Assembly (NCBI GenBank): GCA_002408725.1
Contig: DHTR01000029.1
Location: 8,572 to 38,854, forward strand
Source of the DNA: Pelotomaculum sp. UBA5255
Lineage (GTDB): Bacteria; Bacillota; Desulfotomaculia; Desulfotomaculales; Pelotomaculaceae
Direction: 5' to 3'
DNA: 30,283 nt
In this document: positions 23,018 through 30,283 of the stretch, in pieces
Layout: every line of letters starts with the position of its first letter
Position numbering within the stretch: the stretch's first letter is position 1
The notes under the pieces: generated by a model
Told to the model about the DNA's origin: nothing
The model's database searches: none
Seen by the model: only the letters and a program-made list of their open reading frames with translations
Program-made: the position numbers and the translations under genes

Positions 23018-25395
23018 TGAGCGTCTTAACCAGGAAACTATGGCGCACGATTGGCAGCACCAGGGGCCAGTTCCTGGCGGTGGCGGCGGTGATTGCAGTG
23101 GGCATCACCGTCTATATCGGCATGTCCACCGCCTATTATAACCTGAACCGTTCCCAGGCGGTTTTCTACGAGGAAAACAACTTTGCCGATTACTATTTTC
23201 AGGTGGTTAGGGCGCCCCAGCAGGTAACCAGGCAAGTGGAGGCCGTACCCGGGGTTGTGAAGGCCACCGGTCGGATCCAAAAGGATGTCCCGATCCTGAA
23301 GGAGGACCACCAGAGGGCAACCGCCCGGCTCATCAGTTACCCCCTGCCCATGGATAACGAAGTCAACCGCCTTCACGTGGAAACGGGAAGGCTCTTTGAG
23401 AAATACCCCCAGGGCGGGGGTATTGAAGTGCTGGTCGATCCCCAGTATTTTGACGCCAACCTCCTGTCCTTCAACGATAAAATCAGCATTGTGGCCGAGG
23501 GAAAACAGGTCTTTTTGACAGTGACGGGAACCGCCACCAGTCCGGAAACAATTATCACCATGAAGGATGCGGGCACGATGATGCCCGACCCCAATACCTT
23601 TGGTGTGGTCATGATGCCCCACAATCAGGCTGATCAAATTTTAGGTCTTAATGGTCAGATCAACCAGGTTGTGATTACGTGTGCTCCCGGCGCGGACGAA
23701 AAGGTTGTGGCAAAGCAGGTGAAGGATATCCTGGAGCCCTACGGCAACCTGGCCAGTTATCCCCGGAAAGACCAGCTCAGCCATGCTATTTTGCAGGTTG
23801 AAATTGACCAATTGAGGACAACTGCCCGTTTCATGCCGGCTATTTTTCTGGGTATTGCTGCCGCCATCCAGTTCGTCATGCTGGGGCGAATGATTAAAGC
23901 CCAGCGCCTGCAGATCGGGGTCATGAAGGCTATTGGTTATACCAGCGGACAAATCATGCTTCACTATACCGGCTACGCTTTGGCAGTGGCCCTGGTAGGT
24001 GCGCTGTTGGGCGCCTTATTTGGGCTTGGGCTGGCTTCGGTCATGTCCAGTGCCTATGCCTACTTCTTTAATCTCCCGGAAACCATAAGCGGAGTTAATC
24101 TTACAGCTATTTCTTACGGCATCTTCCTCTCGGTTGTCATAAGCTTTATCGCTGGTCTGTCAGCAGCCCGCGGGGTGGTGAACGTAAAGCCGGCCGAGTC
24201 CATGCGCCCCGAACCTCCCAGGGGTACGGGACGGATCTTCCTGGAGAAATGGGTCTGGCTCTGGCAGAGGCTGGATCCGGCCTGGAAAATGAGCCTGAGG
24301 ACCATCAACCGCAAGCGGGGGCGCTTTGGGGTGACCCTGCTCGGAGTCGTTTTTGCTGTGGGTCTACTGGTCATGTCCCTTTTTATGAATGATGCAATTG
24401 ATTATATGATTAAAAAGCACTTTTACGAGGAGCAGCATTACGATTTATTAATCCGCTTCAGCGGGCCTGTAAAAGGTTATGAATTGGATAACATCACCCG
24501 GCTCGAAGGTGTTGTTAAGACGGAGCCGCTGTTTGAAATCCCGGTGAAGATCTACCTGAACGGGCGCTCGGAGGACGACCTGCTCCTGGGTGTGCCCCCA
24601 GGCATGACCTTAAAGAAATTGGTAGGGAGTGATGAAAAACCTGTGGCGCTGCCGGAAGATGGGGTTTTAATCAATGAGAGGACAGCGAAAAGGCTGGGTC
24701 TAAGGCCAGGCGACCGCGTTGAGGTGGAAACGCTCCTGGGACTGGGGCCGGCCCGCTGGACAAGCCTCACAGTAGCAGGAGTGAACCGGCAACTTGTGGG
24801 AAGCGGATCCTATATTTCTCTGGATCTGGCCAACCGGGTGATGCAGGAGAGCGGAGTCGTTTCAGGGGCTATGCTCAAGGTTGATCCCGGGAAAGCCGGC
24901 AGGGTGGAGCAGGTTTTAAGCGACATGACCGGTGTTTCCTCCATCTCCAGCCAGCGCAAGGAGCTCGACAACTTGAATAAAAATATGGGCAGCATGGTTT
25001 ACTCCATTTCCATTATGATTGCTTTTGCCGCCCTGCTTGGTTTTGCTATTGTCTACAACGCCTCTGTAATCAGTTTTGCCGAGCGCCGAAGGGAACTGGC
25101 AACGCTGCGGGTGGTGGGTTTTACCAACTCCGAGGTTTCCAGCCTGCTGCTTAAGGAAAACCTGCTGCAGTCATTGCTGGGGGTGGCCCTGGGTTTGCCC
25201 TTCGGACGTTTTTTGTCCGAGTGCTATATTAAAGGAGTTAGCACCGATTTATATACGATACCTATTGTTATCTATCCCCAAACCTACCTGTTTTCCGCTC
25301 TGGGGGGAGTTCTTTTCATCATGGCGGCGCATTTTTTGGCGGCACGGGGAATACAGCGAACTGACCTGATCGAAGTTCTCAAGAACAGTGATTAA
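23017..25395 (+). CDS. FtsX-like ABC transporter permease (two FtsX domains)
   Basis: This 792-residue membrane protein starts at ATG 23017 in TAATG; a GTG two codons earlier is possible. An N-terminal membrane helix (FLAVAAVIAVGITVYIGM) precedes a large extracytoplasmic MacB-like domain. A first FtsX domain of three to four helices lies at about 270-395 (MLGRMIKAQRLQIGVMKAIGYTSGQI), then a middle soluble region with a second anchor (FGVTLLGVVFAVGLLVMSLFM). A second FtsX domain closes the protein at about 665-790 (RRRELATLRVVGFTNSEV). The mechanotransmission-type architecture suits export or membrane lipid/peptide handling. It is the long, duplicated form usual in clostridia. Confidence 0.93.
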   Translation: MSVLTRKLWRTIGSTRGQFLAVAAVIAVGITVYIGMSTAYYNLNRSQAVFYEENNFADYYFQVVRAPQQVTRQVEAVPGVVKATGRIQKDVPILKEDHQRATARLISYPLPMDNEVNRLHVETGRLFEKYPQGGGIEVLVDPQYFDANLLSFNDKISIVAEGKQVFLTVTGTATSPETIITMKDAGTMMPDPNTFGVVMMPHNQADQILGLNGQINQVVITCAPGADEKVVAKQVKDILEPYGNLASYPRKDQLSHAILQVEIDQLRTTARFMPAIFLGIAAAIQFVMLGRMIKAQRLQIGVMKAIGYTSGQIMLHYTGYALAVALVGALLGALFGLGLASVMSSAYAYFFNLPETISGVNLTAISYGIFLSVVISFIAGLSAARGVVNVKPAESMRPEPPRGTGRIFLEKWVWLWQRLDPAWKMSLRTINRKRGRFGVTLLGVVFAVGLLVMSLFMNDAIDYMIKKHFYEEQHYDLLIRFSGPVKGYELDNITRLEGVVKTEPLFEIPVKIYLNGRSEDDLLLGVPPGMTLKKLVGSDEKPVALPEDGVLINERTAKRLGLRPGDRVEVETLLGLGPARWTSLTVAGVNRQLVGSGSYISLDLANRVMQESGVVSGAMLKVDPGKAGRVEQVLSDMTGVSSISSQRKELDNLNKNMGSMVYSISIMIAFAALLGFAIVYNASVISFAERRRELATLRVVGFTNSEVSSLLLKENLLQSLLGVALGLPFGRFLSECYIKGVSTDLYTIPIVIYPQTYLFSALGGVLFIMAAHFLAARGIQRTDLIEVLKNSD

Positions 25396-25407
25396 CGGGG
25401 GGTTACG

Positions 25408-26592
25408 ATGAAACGGAAAAAAAAGGTTTACCTGATTGGCGTAATTGTTCTGGCGGGGCTGGCAGCGCTGGCCTTAAGACTGCTCTGGGGCGGTCAAGAG
25501 GTAGAAGCATTGCAGGTTCAGTTGGGCAGCGTTACGCGGACCGTAACGGACAGCGGCTACGTGCAGCCTGCCGCTGATTTTAACATCCACGCCACCCAGA
25601 GCGCGCGGGTAACCGAAGTGCCGGTGGAAACGGGCCAATCGATCCAAGAAGGCCAGACTCTGGTGGTGCTGGAGAACCTGGACCTGTCCGTACAAATCAG
25701 CGATGTACGGTCCCAATTGTCACAGGCGCAAACTGCAGCCGTAAGCGCCCGCGCTGCCCTGGAGAGAACCAGGCTGGAACTTGAGGATGCCGGTAAGAAC
25801 TTGAACCGGGTTCGGGAGCTTTACGGGGCGGGCGCGGTCTCCCGGGCGGAATATGAAAGCGCCGTATTGCAGGAGGAGACCTGCCGGCAGAATTTAAACG
25901 AGCAAAGTGCCCGGCTCGACAGCGCCCTGGTTCAGGAGGCCGGCAGCAGGGAGTCACTGCGCCAGTTGGATGCCAAGGAGCGGCAATTGGTGGTCAAAAG
26001 TCCTGCGGAAGGGATAGTGCTGAACCTGCCGGTAAAGCGTGAAGAAGTGGTAAGCCCCATGACTTTGCTGGCAAGTGTAGCCGTGACAGGCCAACTGGAA
26101 GTAAAGGCTGACATCCTGAGCGACGACCTGGGAGAAGTGAGGCTTGGTCAGAAAACCACCATCTCCGCCCCCGTACTTGGCCAAAAAATTCTCTTGGGGC
26201 AGGTGAAAAAAATATATCCCCGGGCCGAAGAAAAGCAGTCGGCCCTGGGCGTTATTCAGCGGCGGGTACCGGTTATCATTACCCTGCCTGAACCGGATTT
26301 GTTGAAGCCGGGATACGAGGTCAGGGTGGCCATTGAGACGCTGAGCCGTCAGGAAGTTCTGGTGCTGCCGCGGGAAGCAGTCCGCACGACAGGGGAAGGC
26401 CAAAGGGAAGTGACGGTTGTAGTGAAGGGCCAGGTGGAACACCGGCCCGTCCAAACCGGACTGAGCGACCAGGTCTATATTGAAATTAAGGACGGGCTGG
26501 AGGCCGGGGACGTGGTTGTCCGGGATGGCGGGCTGGAACTGAAAAAAAGGACAAAAGTCAAGCCCGTTTTTAATGATAAGCGGGGGATATAG
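25408..26592 (+). CDS. HlyD/RND-type adaptor subunit of the exporter
   Basis: This 394-residue protein would link the MacB-type permease to the outside. ATG 25408 follows GGGGGG. One N-terminal membrane anchor (VYLIGVIVLAGLAALALRL) is followed by a first lipoyl half-motif (VTEVPVETGQSIQEGQTLVVLENLDL), a long alpha-helical hairpin (about 90-190, heptad-rich with Gln/Ala/Glu), the second lipoyl half (VKSPAEGIVLNLPVKREEVVSP) and a beta-barrel region. It starts 12 bases after the permease gene. In a single-membrane organism such adaptors accompany exporters of peptides or lipids; no substrate is visible. Confidence 0.92.
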   Translation: MKRKKKVYLIGVIVLAGLAALALRLLWGGQEVEALQVQLGSVTRTVTDSGYVQPAADFNIHATQSARVTEVPVETGQSIQEGQTLVVLENLDLSVQISDVRSQLSQAQTAAVSARAALERTRLELEDAGKNLNRVRELYGAGAVSRAEYESAVLQEETCRQNLNEQSARLDSALVQEAGSRESLRQLDAKERQLVVKSPAEGIVLNLPVKREEVVSPMTLLASVAVTGQLEVKADILSDDLGEVRLGQKTTISAPVLGQKILLGQVKKIYPRAEEKQSALGVIQRRVPVIITLPEPDLLKPGYEVRVAIETLSRQEVLVLPREAVRTTGEGQREVTVVVKGQVEHRPVQTGLSDQVYIEIKDGLEAGDVVVRDGGLELKKRTKVKPVFNDKRGI

Positions 26593-26633
26593 TACTGAAG
26601 TATATCAAAAATTGCAAAGCAAGAGGAATGATT

Positions 26634-26650
26634 TGTTCATTCAATGAACA
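26634..26650. promoter_or_regulatory. perfect 17-base palindrome before the small lipoprotein gene
   Basis: TGTTCATTCAATGAACA has 8-base arms and a one-base centre. Its length and symmetry are typical of a dimeric repressor site (TetR-like or similar). It lies 50 bases before the start codon, just upstream of A/T-rich sequence that could hold the -10 region (TACAAT at 26661). Confidence 0.6.
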
Positions 26651-26699
26651 TAAACTTTAATACAATATATAGCATAAAAGCTAAAAAAGGAGCAGGAAA

Positions 26700-27095
26700 T
26701 TGAAACGTTTAATCATTGCGCTTATACTTCTTGTCTTATTTCTTTCCGGTTGCAGTGCGGAACAAAAGGATCTACGGGGCGGTACAGTGACCGAACAGGA
26801 CGTCAAAAAAGCAATTACCGAACTGTTTAATGGTATTAATACAGGTAATGTTGACGCGGTCAAAAAATACGTCGGAGTTTCTGGGACAGTTGCCGTACAG
26901 TTGGTTGAAAAACTAAAAGGCAATGTCAATGTGCACAACATCCGGGACATCAAGATCCAGGGGACCACGGTCCAGGCTACGGTGACGGTAGAAGTCGTAC
27001 CTTTGAAAATTGAAAAGGATATCCCCCTGACCTTTGATCTTACCCAGGCCATTATGTTGACAAGCCCGCTTAAACTGCTTACCCTGGTACTTTAA
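26700..27095 (+). CDS. small lipoprotein of unknown function
   Basis: This 131-residue protein starts at TTG 26700 with AAGGAG (26686-26691). The signal RLIIALILLVLFLSGC ends in lipobox LSGC (Cys18), so it is membrane-anchored outside. The remainder has a mixed alpha-beta pattern (DVKKAITELFNGINTGNVDAVKKYV, then beta-rich TVQATVTVEVVPLKIEKDI) reminiscent of small NTF2-like/SnoaL-like domains, which is only an impression. It has its own palindromic control site and a strong terminator, so it is probably expressed separately from the exporter operon before it. Confidence 0.72.
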   Translation: MKRLIIALILLVLFLSGCSAEQKDLRGGTVTEQDVKKAITELFNGINTGNVDAVKKYVGVSGTVAVQLVEKLKGNVNVHNIRDIKIQGTTVQATVTVEVVPLKIEKDIPLTFDLTQAIMLTSPLKLLTLVL

Positions 27096-27126
27096 AATGG
27101 CAATAGGGCAACCGGCCTGAATCAAT

Positions 27127-27174
27127 AGACAATGCCTTCGGGAATGAACCCGAAGGCATTGTCTTTGTTTATTT
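27127..27174 (+). terminator. strong terminator between the lipoprotein gene and ilvD
   Basis: A 16-base perfect stem (AGACAATGCCTTCGGG with its complement, loop AATGAA) followed by TTTGTTTATTT. It serves the lipoprotein gene; its symmetrical stem lies 18 bases past the ilvD stop and may also help end ilvD transcription. Confidence 0.88.
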
Positions 27175-27181
27175 AAATGTC

Positions 27182-28885
27182 CTACCGGTCGTTGCCGGGC
27201 GCTTTCACAACCGCGCCGGTGCTGGCGGATGTCACCTGGGCGGCGTAGCGGGCCAGGTAGCTCTTCCCGGCCACTTTTGGGGCGGGCTGCTGCCACTCCC
27301 CACGCCTGGCCGCCAGTTCCTCTTCTGTCAACCGGATACTCAGGCGGCGCTCGGGGATATCAATTTCAATTATGTCGCCTTCCCGCACCAGGGCGATGGG
27401 GCCTCCCTCGGAAGCCTCCGGCGAGACATGGCCGATGCTGGCGCCCCGGGTGCCCCCGGAAAACCGACCGTCAGTAATGAGCGCTACGTCCTTGTCAAGG
27501 CCGATCCCCGAAATTGCCGAGGTGGGGCTGAGCATTTCGCGCATGCCCGGGCCGCCCTTGGGCCCCTCGTAGCGGATCACTACAACGTCACCCTTGTTGA
27601 TTTTGCGTTCCATGATGGCGTTAAAGGCCTCTTCTTCGTCGTCAAACACGCGGGCCGGCCCGTTATGCACCAACATTTCCTTGGCCACGGCCGACTGCTT
27701 GACCACGGCTCCGTCCGGGGCAAGGTTGCCCCGGAGGATGGCGATCCCGCCCTCTTTCGTGTATGGATCGCTCAAGGGCCGGATCACCTCTGTGTTTTGA
27801 ACGGAGGCCCGGCTGATATTTTCGCCAAGGGTTTTTCCGGTTACAGTCATTTCCCCCAGCTCCAGCAGACCCTGGTCACCCAGTTGCTTCAGCACAGCGG
27901 AAATTCCTCCCGCCTCGTAGAGGTCGAAGAGGCGGTGCAGGCCGCCCGGGCTTAGCTTGCAGATGTTTGGAACGCGGGTGCTGATTTCGTCGAAGGCCTC
28001 CAGCTCAAGAGGTACGTCCGCCTCGTAGGCAATAGCAAGCAGGTGCAGCACGGTGTTGCTGGACCCCCCGATGGCCATATCCAGGGCGATGGCGTTGCGA
28101 AATGCGTTCAAGGTCAGGATGTCACGGGGCCGGATGTTGCTCTTCACCAGCTCCACGGCCTGCTGGCCGGCCAGCTTGGCGAGAGCCTTGCGCCGTCCGT
28201 AGGGAGCCGGGATGGTACCGTTGCCGGGCAGGCCAATCCCCAGCGCTTCCGCCAGGCAGTTCATGGTGTTGGCGGTAAACAGGCCGGCACAGCTGCCGCA
28301 ACTGGGGCAGGCGCTTAGTTCCATTTGCTGCATTTCGGCCTCGCTAATGTCACCCACGGCATACTGTCCCACGGCCTCAAAAAGGCCCCGCACCAGGTCT
28401 GCCTTCTGGCCGGCGTGGGTGCCCGTAAGCATGGGGCCACCGCTGACGTAAACAGAGGGGACGTTGAGCCGGCAGGCCGCCATCATCATGCCGGGTACGA
28501 TCTTATCGCAGTTGCCGATGAGGACCAGCCCGTCAAACTTGTGGGCCATCACCATTGTTTCAATGGAATCAGCAATAAGTTCACGGCTCGCCAGCGGGTA
28601 CTTCATACCGTCGTGGTTCATGGCAATCCCGTCACAGATGCCGATTACGGGGAACTCCACCGGGGTACCCCCGGCCGCCGCAACCCCCAGTTTGGCTGCC
28701 TGGGCCAGGTCATTCAGGTGGATGTGTCCGGGAATAATCTCGTTAAACGCGTTGACGATGCCGATCATCGGCTTTTTCAGGTCGTCGGGTGTATACCCCA
28801 TCGCGTAGAAAAGCGACCTGTGCGGCGCCCGCGCGACTCCCTCCGTTGTCTGCCGGCTGTTAAGAACTCCAGGTTTTTTTTCCAA
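27182..28885 (-). CDS. ilvD: dihydroxy-acid dehydratase
   Basis: This 567-residue iron-sulfur enzyme converts 2,3-dihydroxy acids to 2-oxo acids in valine, leucine and isoleucine synthesis. The start is TTG 28885, with AAGGAGG eight bases before it. Diagnostic elements are GNCDKIVPGM, SCPSCGSCAGLFTANTMNCL (cluster cysteines), the Lys-containing IRYEGPKGGPGMREML, TDGRFSGGTRGASIGHVSPEA and GDIIEIDIPERRLSI. It stands alone here; other ilv/leu genes are not in the window. No T-box motif was seen in its leader. Confidence 0.97.
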   Translation of the reverse strand: MEKKPGVLNSRQTTEGVARAPHRSLFYAMGYTPDDLKKPMIGIVNAFNEIIPGHIHLNDLAQAAKLGVAAAGGTPVEFPVIGICDGIAMNHDGMKYPLASRELIADSIETMVMAHKFDGLVLIGNCDKIVPGMMMAACRLNVPSVYVSGGPMLTGTHAGQKADLVRGLFEAVGQYAVGDISEAEMQQMELSACPSCGSCAGLFTANTMNCLAEALGIGLPGNGTIPAPYGRRKALAKLAGQQAVELVKSNIRPRDILTLNAFRNAIALDMAIGGSSNTVLHLLAIAYEADVPLELEAFDEISTRVPNICKLSPGGLHRLFDLYEAGGISAVLKQLGDQGLLELGEMTVTGKTLGENISRASVQNTEVIRPLSDPYTKEGGIAILRGNLAPDGAVVKQSAVAKEMLVHNGPARVFDDEEEAFNAIMERKINKGDVVVIRYEGPKGGPGMREMLSPTSAISGIGLDKDVALITDGRFSGGTRGASIGHVSPEASEGGPIALVREGDIIEIDIPERRLSIRLTEEELAARRGEWQQPAPKVAGKSYLARYAAQVTSASTGAVVKAPGNDR

Positions 28886-29083
28886 ATCAAATGCCTCCTT
28901 ATAAAATGATTCACTCTGTAAAATAACTGAGTACAGATTTCAATGCTGCCCTCCCGGGAAAGATCCGTTCCCTTTATAAAATGAGTCAACCGTAGATGAT
29001 TAATTAATGGGTAAAAGGACCAAACCGGTTCTTGTCGGTTTTATGCCGTTAATTATTATACCATTGCAATGGGGTTATGGAAA
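28886..29083 (-). promoter_or_regulatory. ilvD leader and candidate promoter
   Basis: On the minus strand an extended -10 (TGG TATAAT, 29063-29055) has a weak -35 (TTTCCA, 29083-29078) 17 bases away, giving a leader of about 165 bases. I looked for the T-box core and an upstream terminator and saw neither. A short GGGAA/TTCCC hairpin (about 28980-28964) is the only structure noted. Confidence 0.4.
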
Positions 29084-29212
29084 AGCTATTCAAGAAAGAT
29101 CCACTCTGTCGAACATTCCGGTAATCGCCTTTCCCTGCCTCTTTTTACTCAGATACTGTCACGTTATCCTTAATCTTCCGTCCTATAATCATAAGAATAG
29201 TTGACCAAGCAC

Positions 29213-29227
29213 AGATCAATTTGATCT
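29213..29227. repeat. perfect palindrome in the ilvD/HAAS-like gene gap
   Basis: AGATCAATTTGATCT, seven-base arms with a one-base centre, about 110 bases before the small HAAS-like gene. It is a possible operator; a TTGACC stands just before it at 29201. Confidence 0.5.
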
Positions 29228-29336
29228 AAAATTTCTATTCTAAGAGCACCAGGAGCGAACCTGTATAACTGTTTTAACGTCATACGTAAAAGAGGCGATT
29301 TTAGAATTTACTTCTGGAGAATAGGGTGGTAAGATC

Positions 29337-29594
29337 ATGTCCAGGAAAAATAAGCATCATCCAAAGGTTCAATGCTTTATCAGCGCTGTCCTGTCCAGGA
29401 TTGAATATGCAGAAGCATATCAAGAAACAAAGGTAACTCTGGAATGTTATTTTCTTAGCATTTTGGATGGATACGGTCTGGCGGGGCTGGCTGAAGAGGA
29501 AGCAGTTGATAAGACCATCAAGCAAATTGGTGACCCAATCAAAATGGGGGATGAATTGAACCTGCTGGAATCTCTGTATGCCTGTGTTTTCTGA
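29337..29594 (+). CDS. small HAAS-like (permease prefix domain) protein
   Basis: This 85-residue protein from ATG 29337 has the pattern of the HAAS/DUF1700-type helical domain: a helix with CFISAVLSRIEY, then LECYFLSILDGYGLAGLAEEEAVDKTIKQIGDPIKMGDELN. In most relatives this domain is followed by membrane helices of a permease or is encoded next to a PadR regulator; here the protein stops straight after the domain and no such neighbour is present. It may be a stand-alone regulator or the N-terminal remnant of a longer protein. The assignment is by pattern only. Confidence 0.55.
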   Translation: MSRKNKHHPKVQCFISAVLSRIEYAEAYQETKVTLECYFLSILDGYGLAGLAEEEAVDKTIKQIGDPIKMGDELNLLESLYACVF

Positions 29595-29613
29595 TAGCCA
29601 TAGATATAACTGA

Positions 29614-29922
29614 TCATCGGTCAAAAGCCGTTTCCAAAGCTCCCAGTATTCTATAAACATACTCTGAAAGGCTCGGCAAGCAGCTGCAAGAGACCACCAG
29701 GAGTATTTTGGAGAGGGGGCTTTTTTGCATCCAATTTAACAGTAGCATTCCGCCCGCGGCGCCGCCGAGCACGTGAATAATTGAGACTCCGGCCAATGAA
29801 ATCAGGACCCGGTCATACTGGTAGTAGCCCAATTGAATAAAGAAAAGAGGGTCCTTTACAAATGCCTTCTTCAGGGTTAGACTATGTTTATACAATATTA
29901 ATATAATAGGAATTGTAATCAT
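29614..29922 (-). CDS. hydrophobic ORF of doubtful status
   Basis: This minus-strand frame of 102 residues contains two or three hydrophobic stretches (VLISLAGVSIIHVLGGAAGGMLLLNW, ILLVVSCSCLPSL). No ribosome binding site precedes ATG 29922 and I do not recognise a family. It could be a remnant of a membrane protein gene or a chance frame; otherwise the gap 29595-29967 holds nothing clear. Confidence 0.25.
   Translation of the reverse strand: MITIPIILILYKHSLTLKKAFVKDPLFFIQLGYYQYDRVLISLAGVSIIHVLGGAAGGMLLLNWMQKSPLSKILLVVSCSCLPSLSEYVYRILGALETAFDR
29877..29907 (+). promoter_or_regulatory. candidate promoter of the cysteine synthase gene
   Basis: TATAAT at 29902-29907, with TTAGAC at 29877-29882 as possible -35 (19-base spacer), lies about 60 bases before the start codon. 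No T-box or S-box features are visible in the short leader. Confidence 0.4.
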
Positions 29923-29967
29923 AGTACGTTAAATGTTATCAACTGTAAGCTAAAAGGGGAAATATAG

Positions 29968-30283
29968 ATGTCTAAAATCGCCGGTGATCTTACTGAATTG
30001 ATAGGAAATACACCGCTGCTGAGGCTCCAGCGGCTTTCGCAGGAGGCAGGCGCCGTTATCGTTGTAAAGCTCGAATCTTTCAATCCGGGGGGTAGTGTCA
30101 AGGACCGCATCGCTTCTCACATGATCCGCCGGGCTGAAGAAGAAGGCCTGCTAAAGTCGGACTCTGTTATCATTGAGCCGACCAGCGGAAATACTGGAGT
30201 TGCCCTTGCCTTCATCGCTGCCTCCCGCGGCTATAGACTGATCTTGACTATGCCTGATACCATGAGCATCGAGCGCCGTAGCC
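29968..30283 (+). CDS. cysK: cysteine synthase (O-acetylserine sulfhydrylase), 5' part
   Basis: The gene starts at ATG 29968 behind AAAGGGGA and runs off the window after 105 codons, about a third of the normal length. The enzyme makes cysteine from O-acetylserine and sulfide with pyridoxal phosphate. Visible are LIGNTPLLRL, KLESFNPGGSVKDRIA with the Schiff-base lysine, and the substrate loop EPTSGNTGVALAFIAA. CysK is favoured over cystathionine beta-synthase or CysM types by the start and loop, but the missing part would decide. Confidence 0.92.
   Translation, partial: MSKIAGDLTELIGNTPLLRLQRLSQEAGAVIVVKLESFNPGGSVKDRIASHMIRRAEEEGLLKSDSVIIEPTSGNTGVALAFIAASRGYRLILTMPDTMSIERRS

Noticed and set aside
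27428..27955. Long plus-strand frame of 175 codons inside ilvD
   Set aside because: It is a GC-rich shadow of the opposite strand; ilvD has all motifs of a real enzyme.
28777..28989. Minus-strand frame overlapping the ilvD start as a possible leader peptide
   Set aside because: It runs deep into ilvD in another frame and shows no run of branched-chain amino acid codons or attenuator hairpin.
29007..29204. Plus-strand frame of 65 codons in the ilvD upstream region
   Set aside because: It lies over the minus-strand ilvD promoter, lacks a ribosome binding site and looks like a chance hydrophobic frame.

Overview
The window looks like chromosome of a spore-forming anaerobic Firmicute of the Desulfotomaculum/Pelotomaculum (Peptococcaceae) type. 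This is an inference from gene content and order: a GerMN lipoprotein and a sporulation-style cell-wall amidase, a 2-hydroxyacyl-CoA dehydratase-like protein with its ATPase activase, strong Shine-Dalgarno sequences, frequent TTG/GTG starts and clear rho-independent terminators. No species can be named from the sequence alone.

Layout. Positions 1-8826 are a compact, GC-richer, plus-strand housekeeping block: GerMN lipoprotein, N-acetylmuramoyl-L-alanine amidase with three SH3 repeats, glutamate racemase, a dehydratase-like iron-sulfur protein plus activase, an MBL-fold hydrolase, RNase PH, RdgB-type nucleotide pyrophosphatase and a YfcE-type phosphoesterase. Next come tRNA-Gly(TCC) and tRNA-Arg(TCT) behind a near-consensus promoter. 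Positions 9278-10082 hold a decayed minus-strand toxin-antitoxin locus with its operator-promoter still intact; the antitoxin has an in-frame stop inside its helix-turn-helix. A YhaM-like HD exonuclease follows on the minus strand.

Positions 11444-17235 are visibly more A/T-rich and carry the most unusual unit in the window. It is a five-gene plus-strand operon of FecCD-type permease, FecE-type ATPase, FecB-type lipoprotein, SAM methyltransferase and a large radical SAM protein. The radical SAM protein ends in a domain that aligns by eye with the C-terminal lobe of the operon's own substrate-binding protein. A transporter, its binding protein, and a cytoplasmic modifying enzyme carrying half of that binding protein suggest uptake and chemical remodelling of a cofactor or metal chelate.

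The remainder contains a purple-acid-phosphatase-like metallophosphoesterase, an orphan coiled-coil ORF, a minus-strand copper P-type ATPase (CopA), and a plus-strand MacB/FtsX/HlyD-type exporter operon transcribed divergently from copA behind a potentially structured 5' leader. After these come a small lipoprotein preceded by a perfect palindrome, minus-strand ilvD, an orphan HAAS-like small protein, a doubtful hydrophobic ORF, and the 5' part of a cysteine synthase gene that runs off the window.

All calls come from reading the sequence and protein motifs; no database search was run. No CRISPR array, rRNA or intact insertion sequence was seen.
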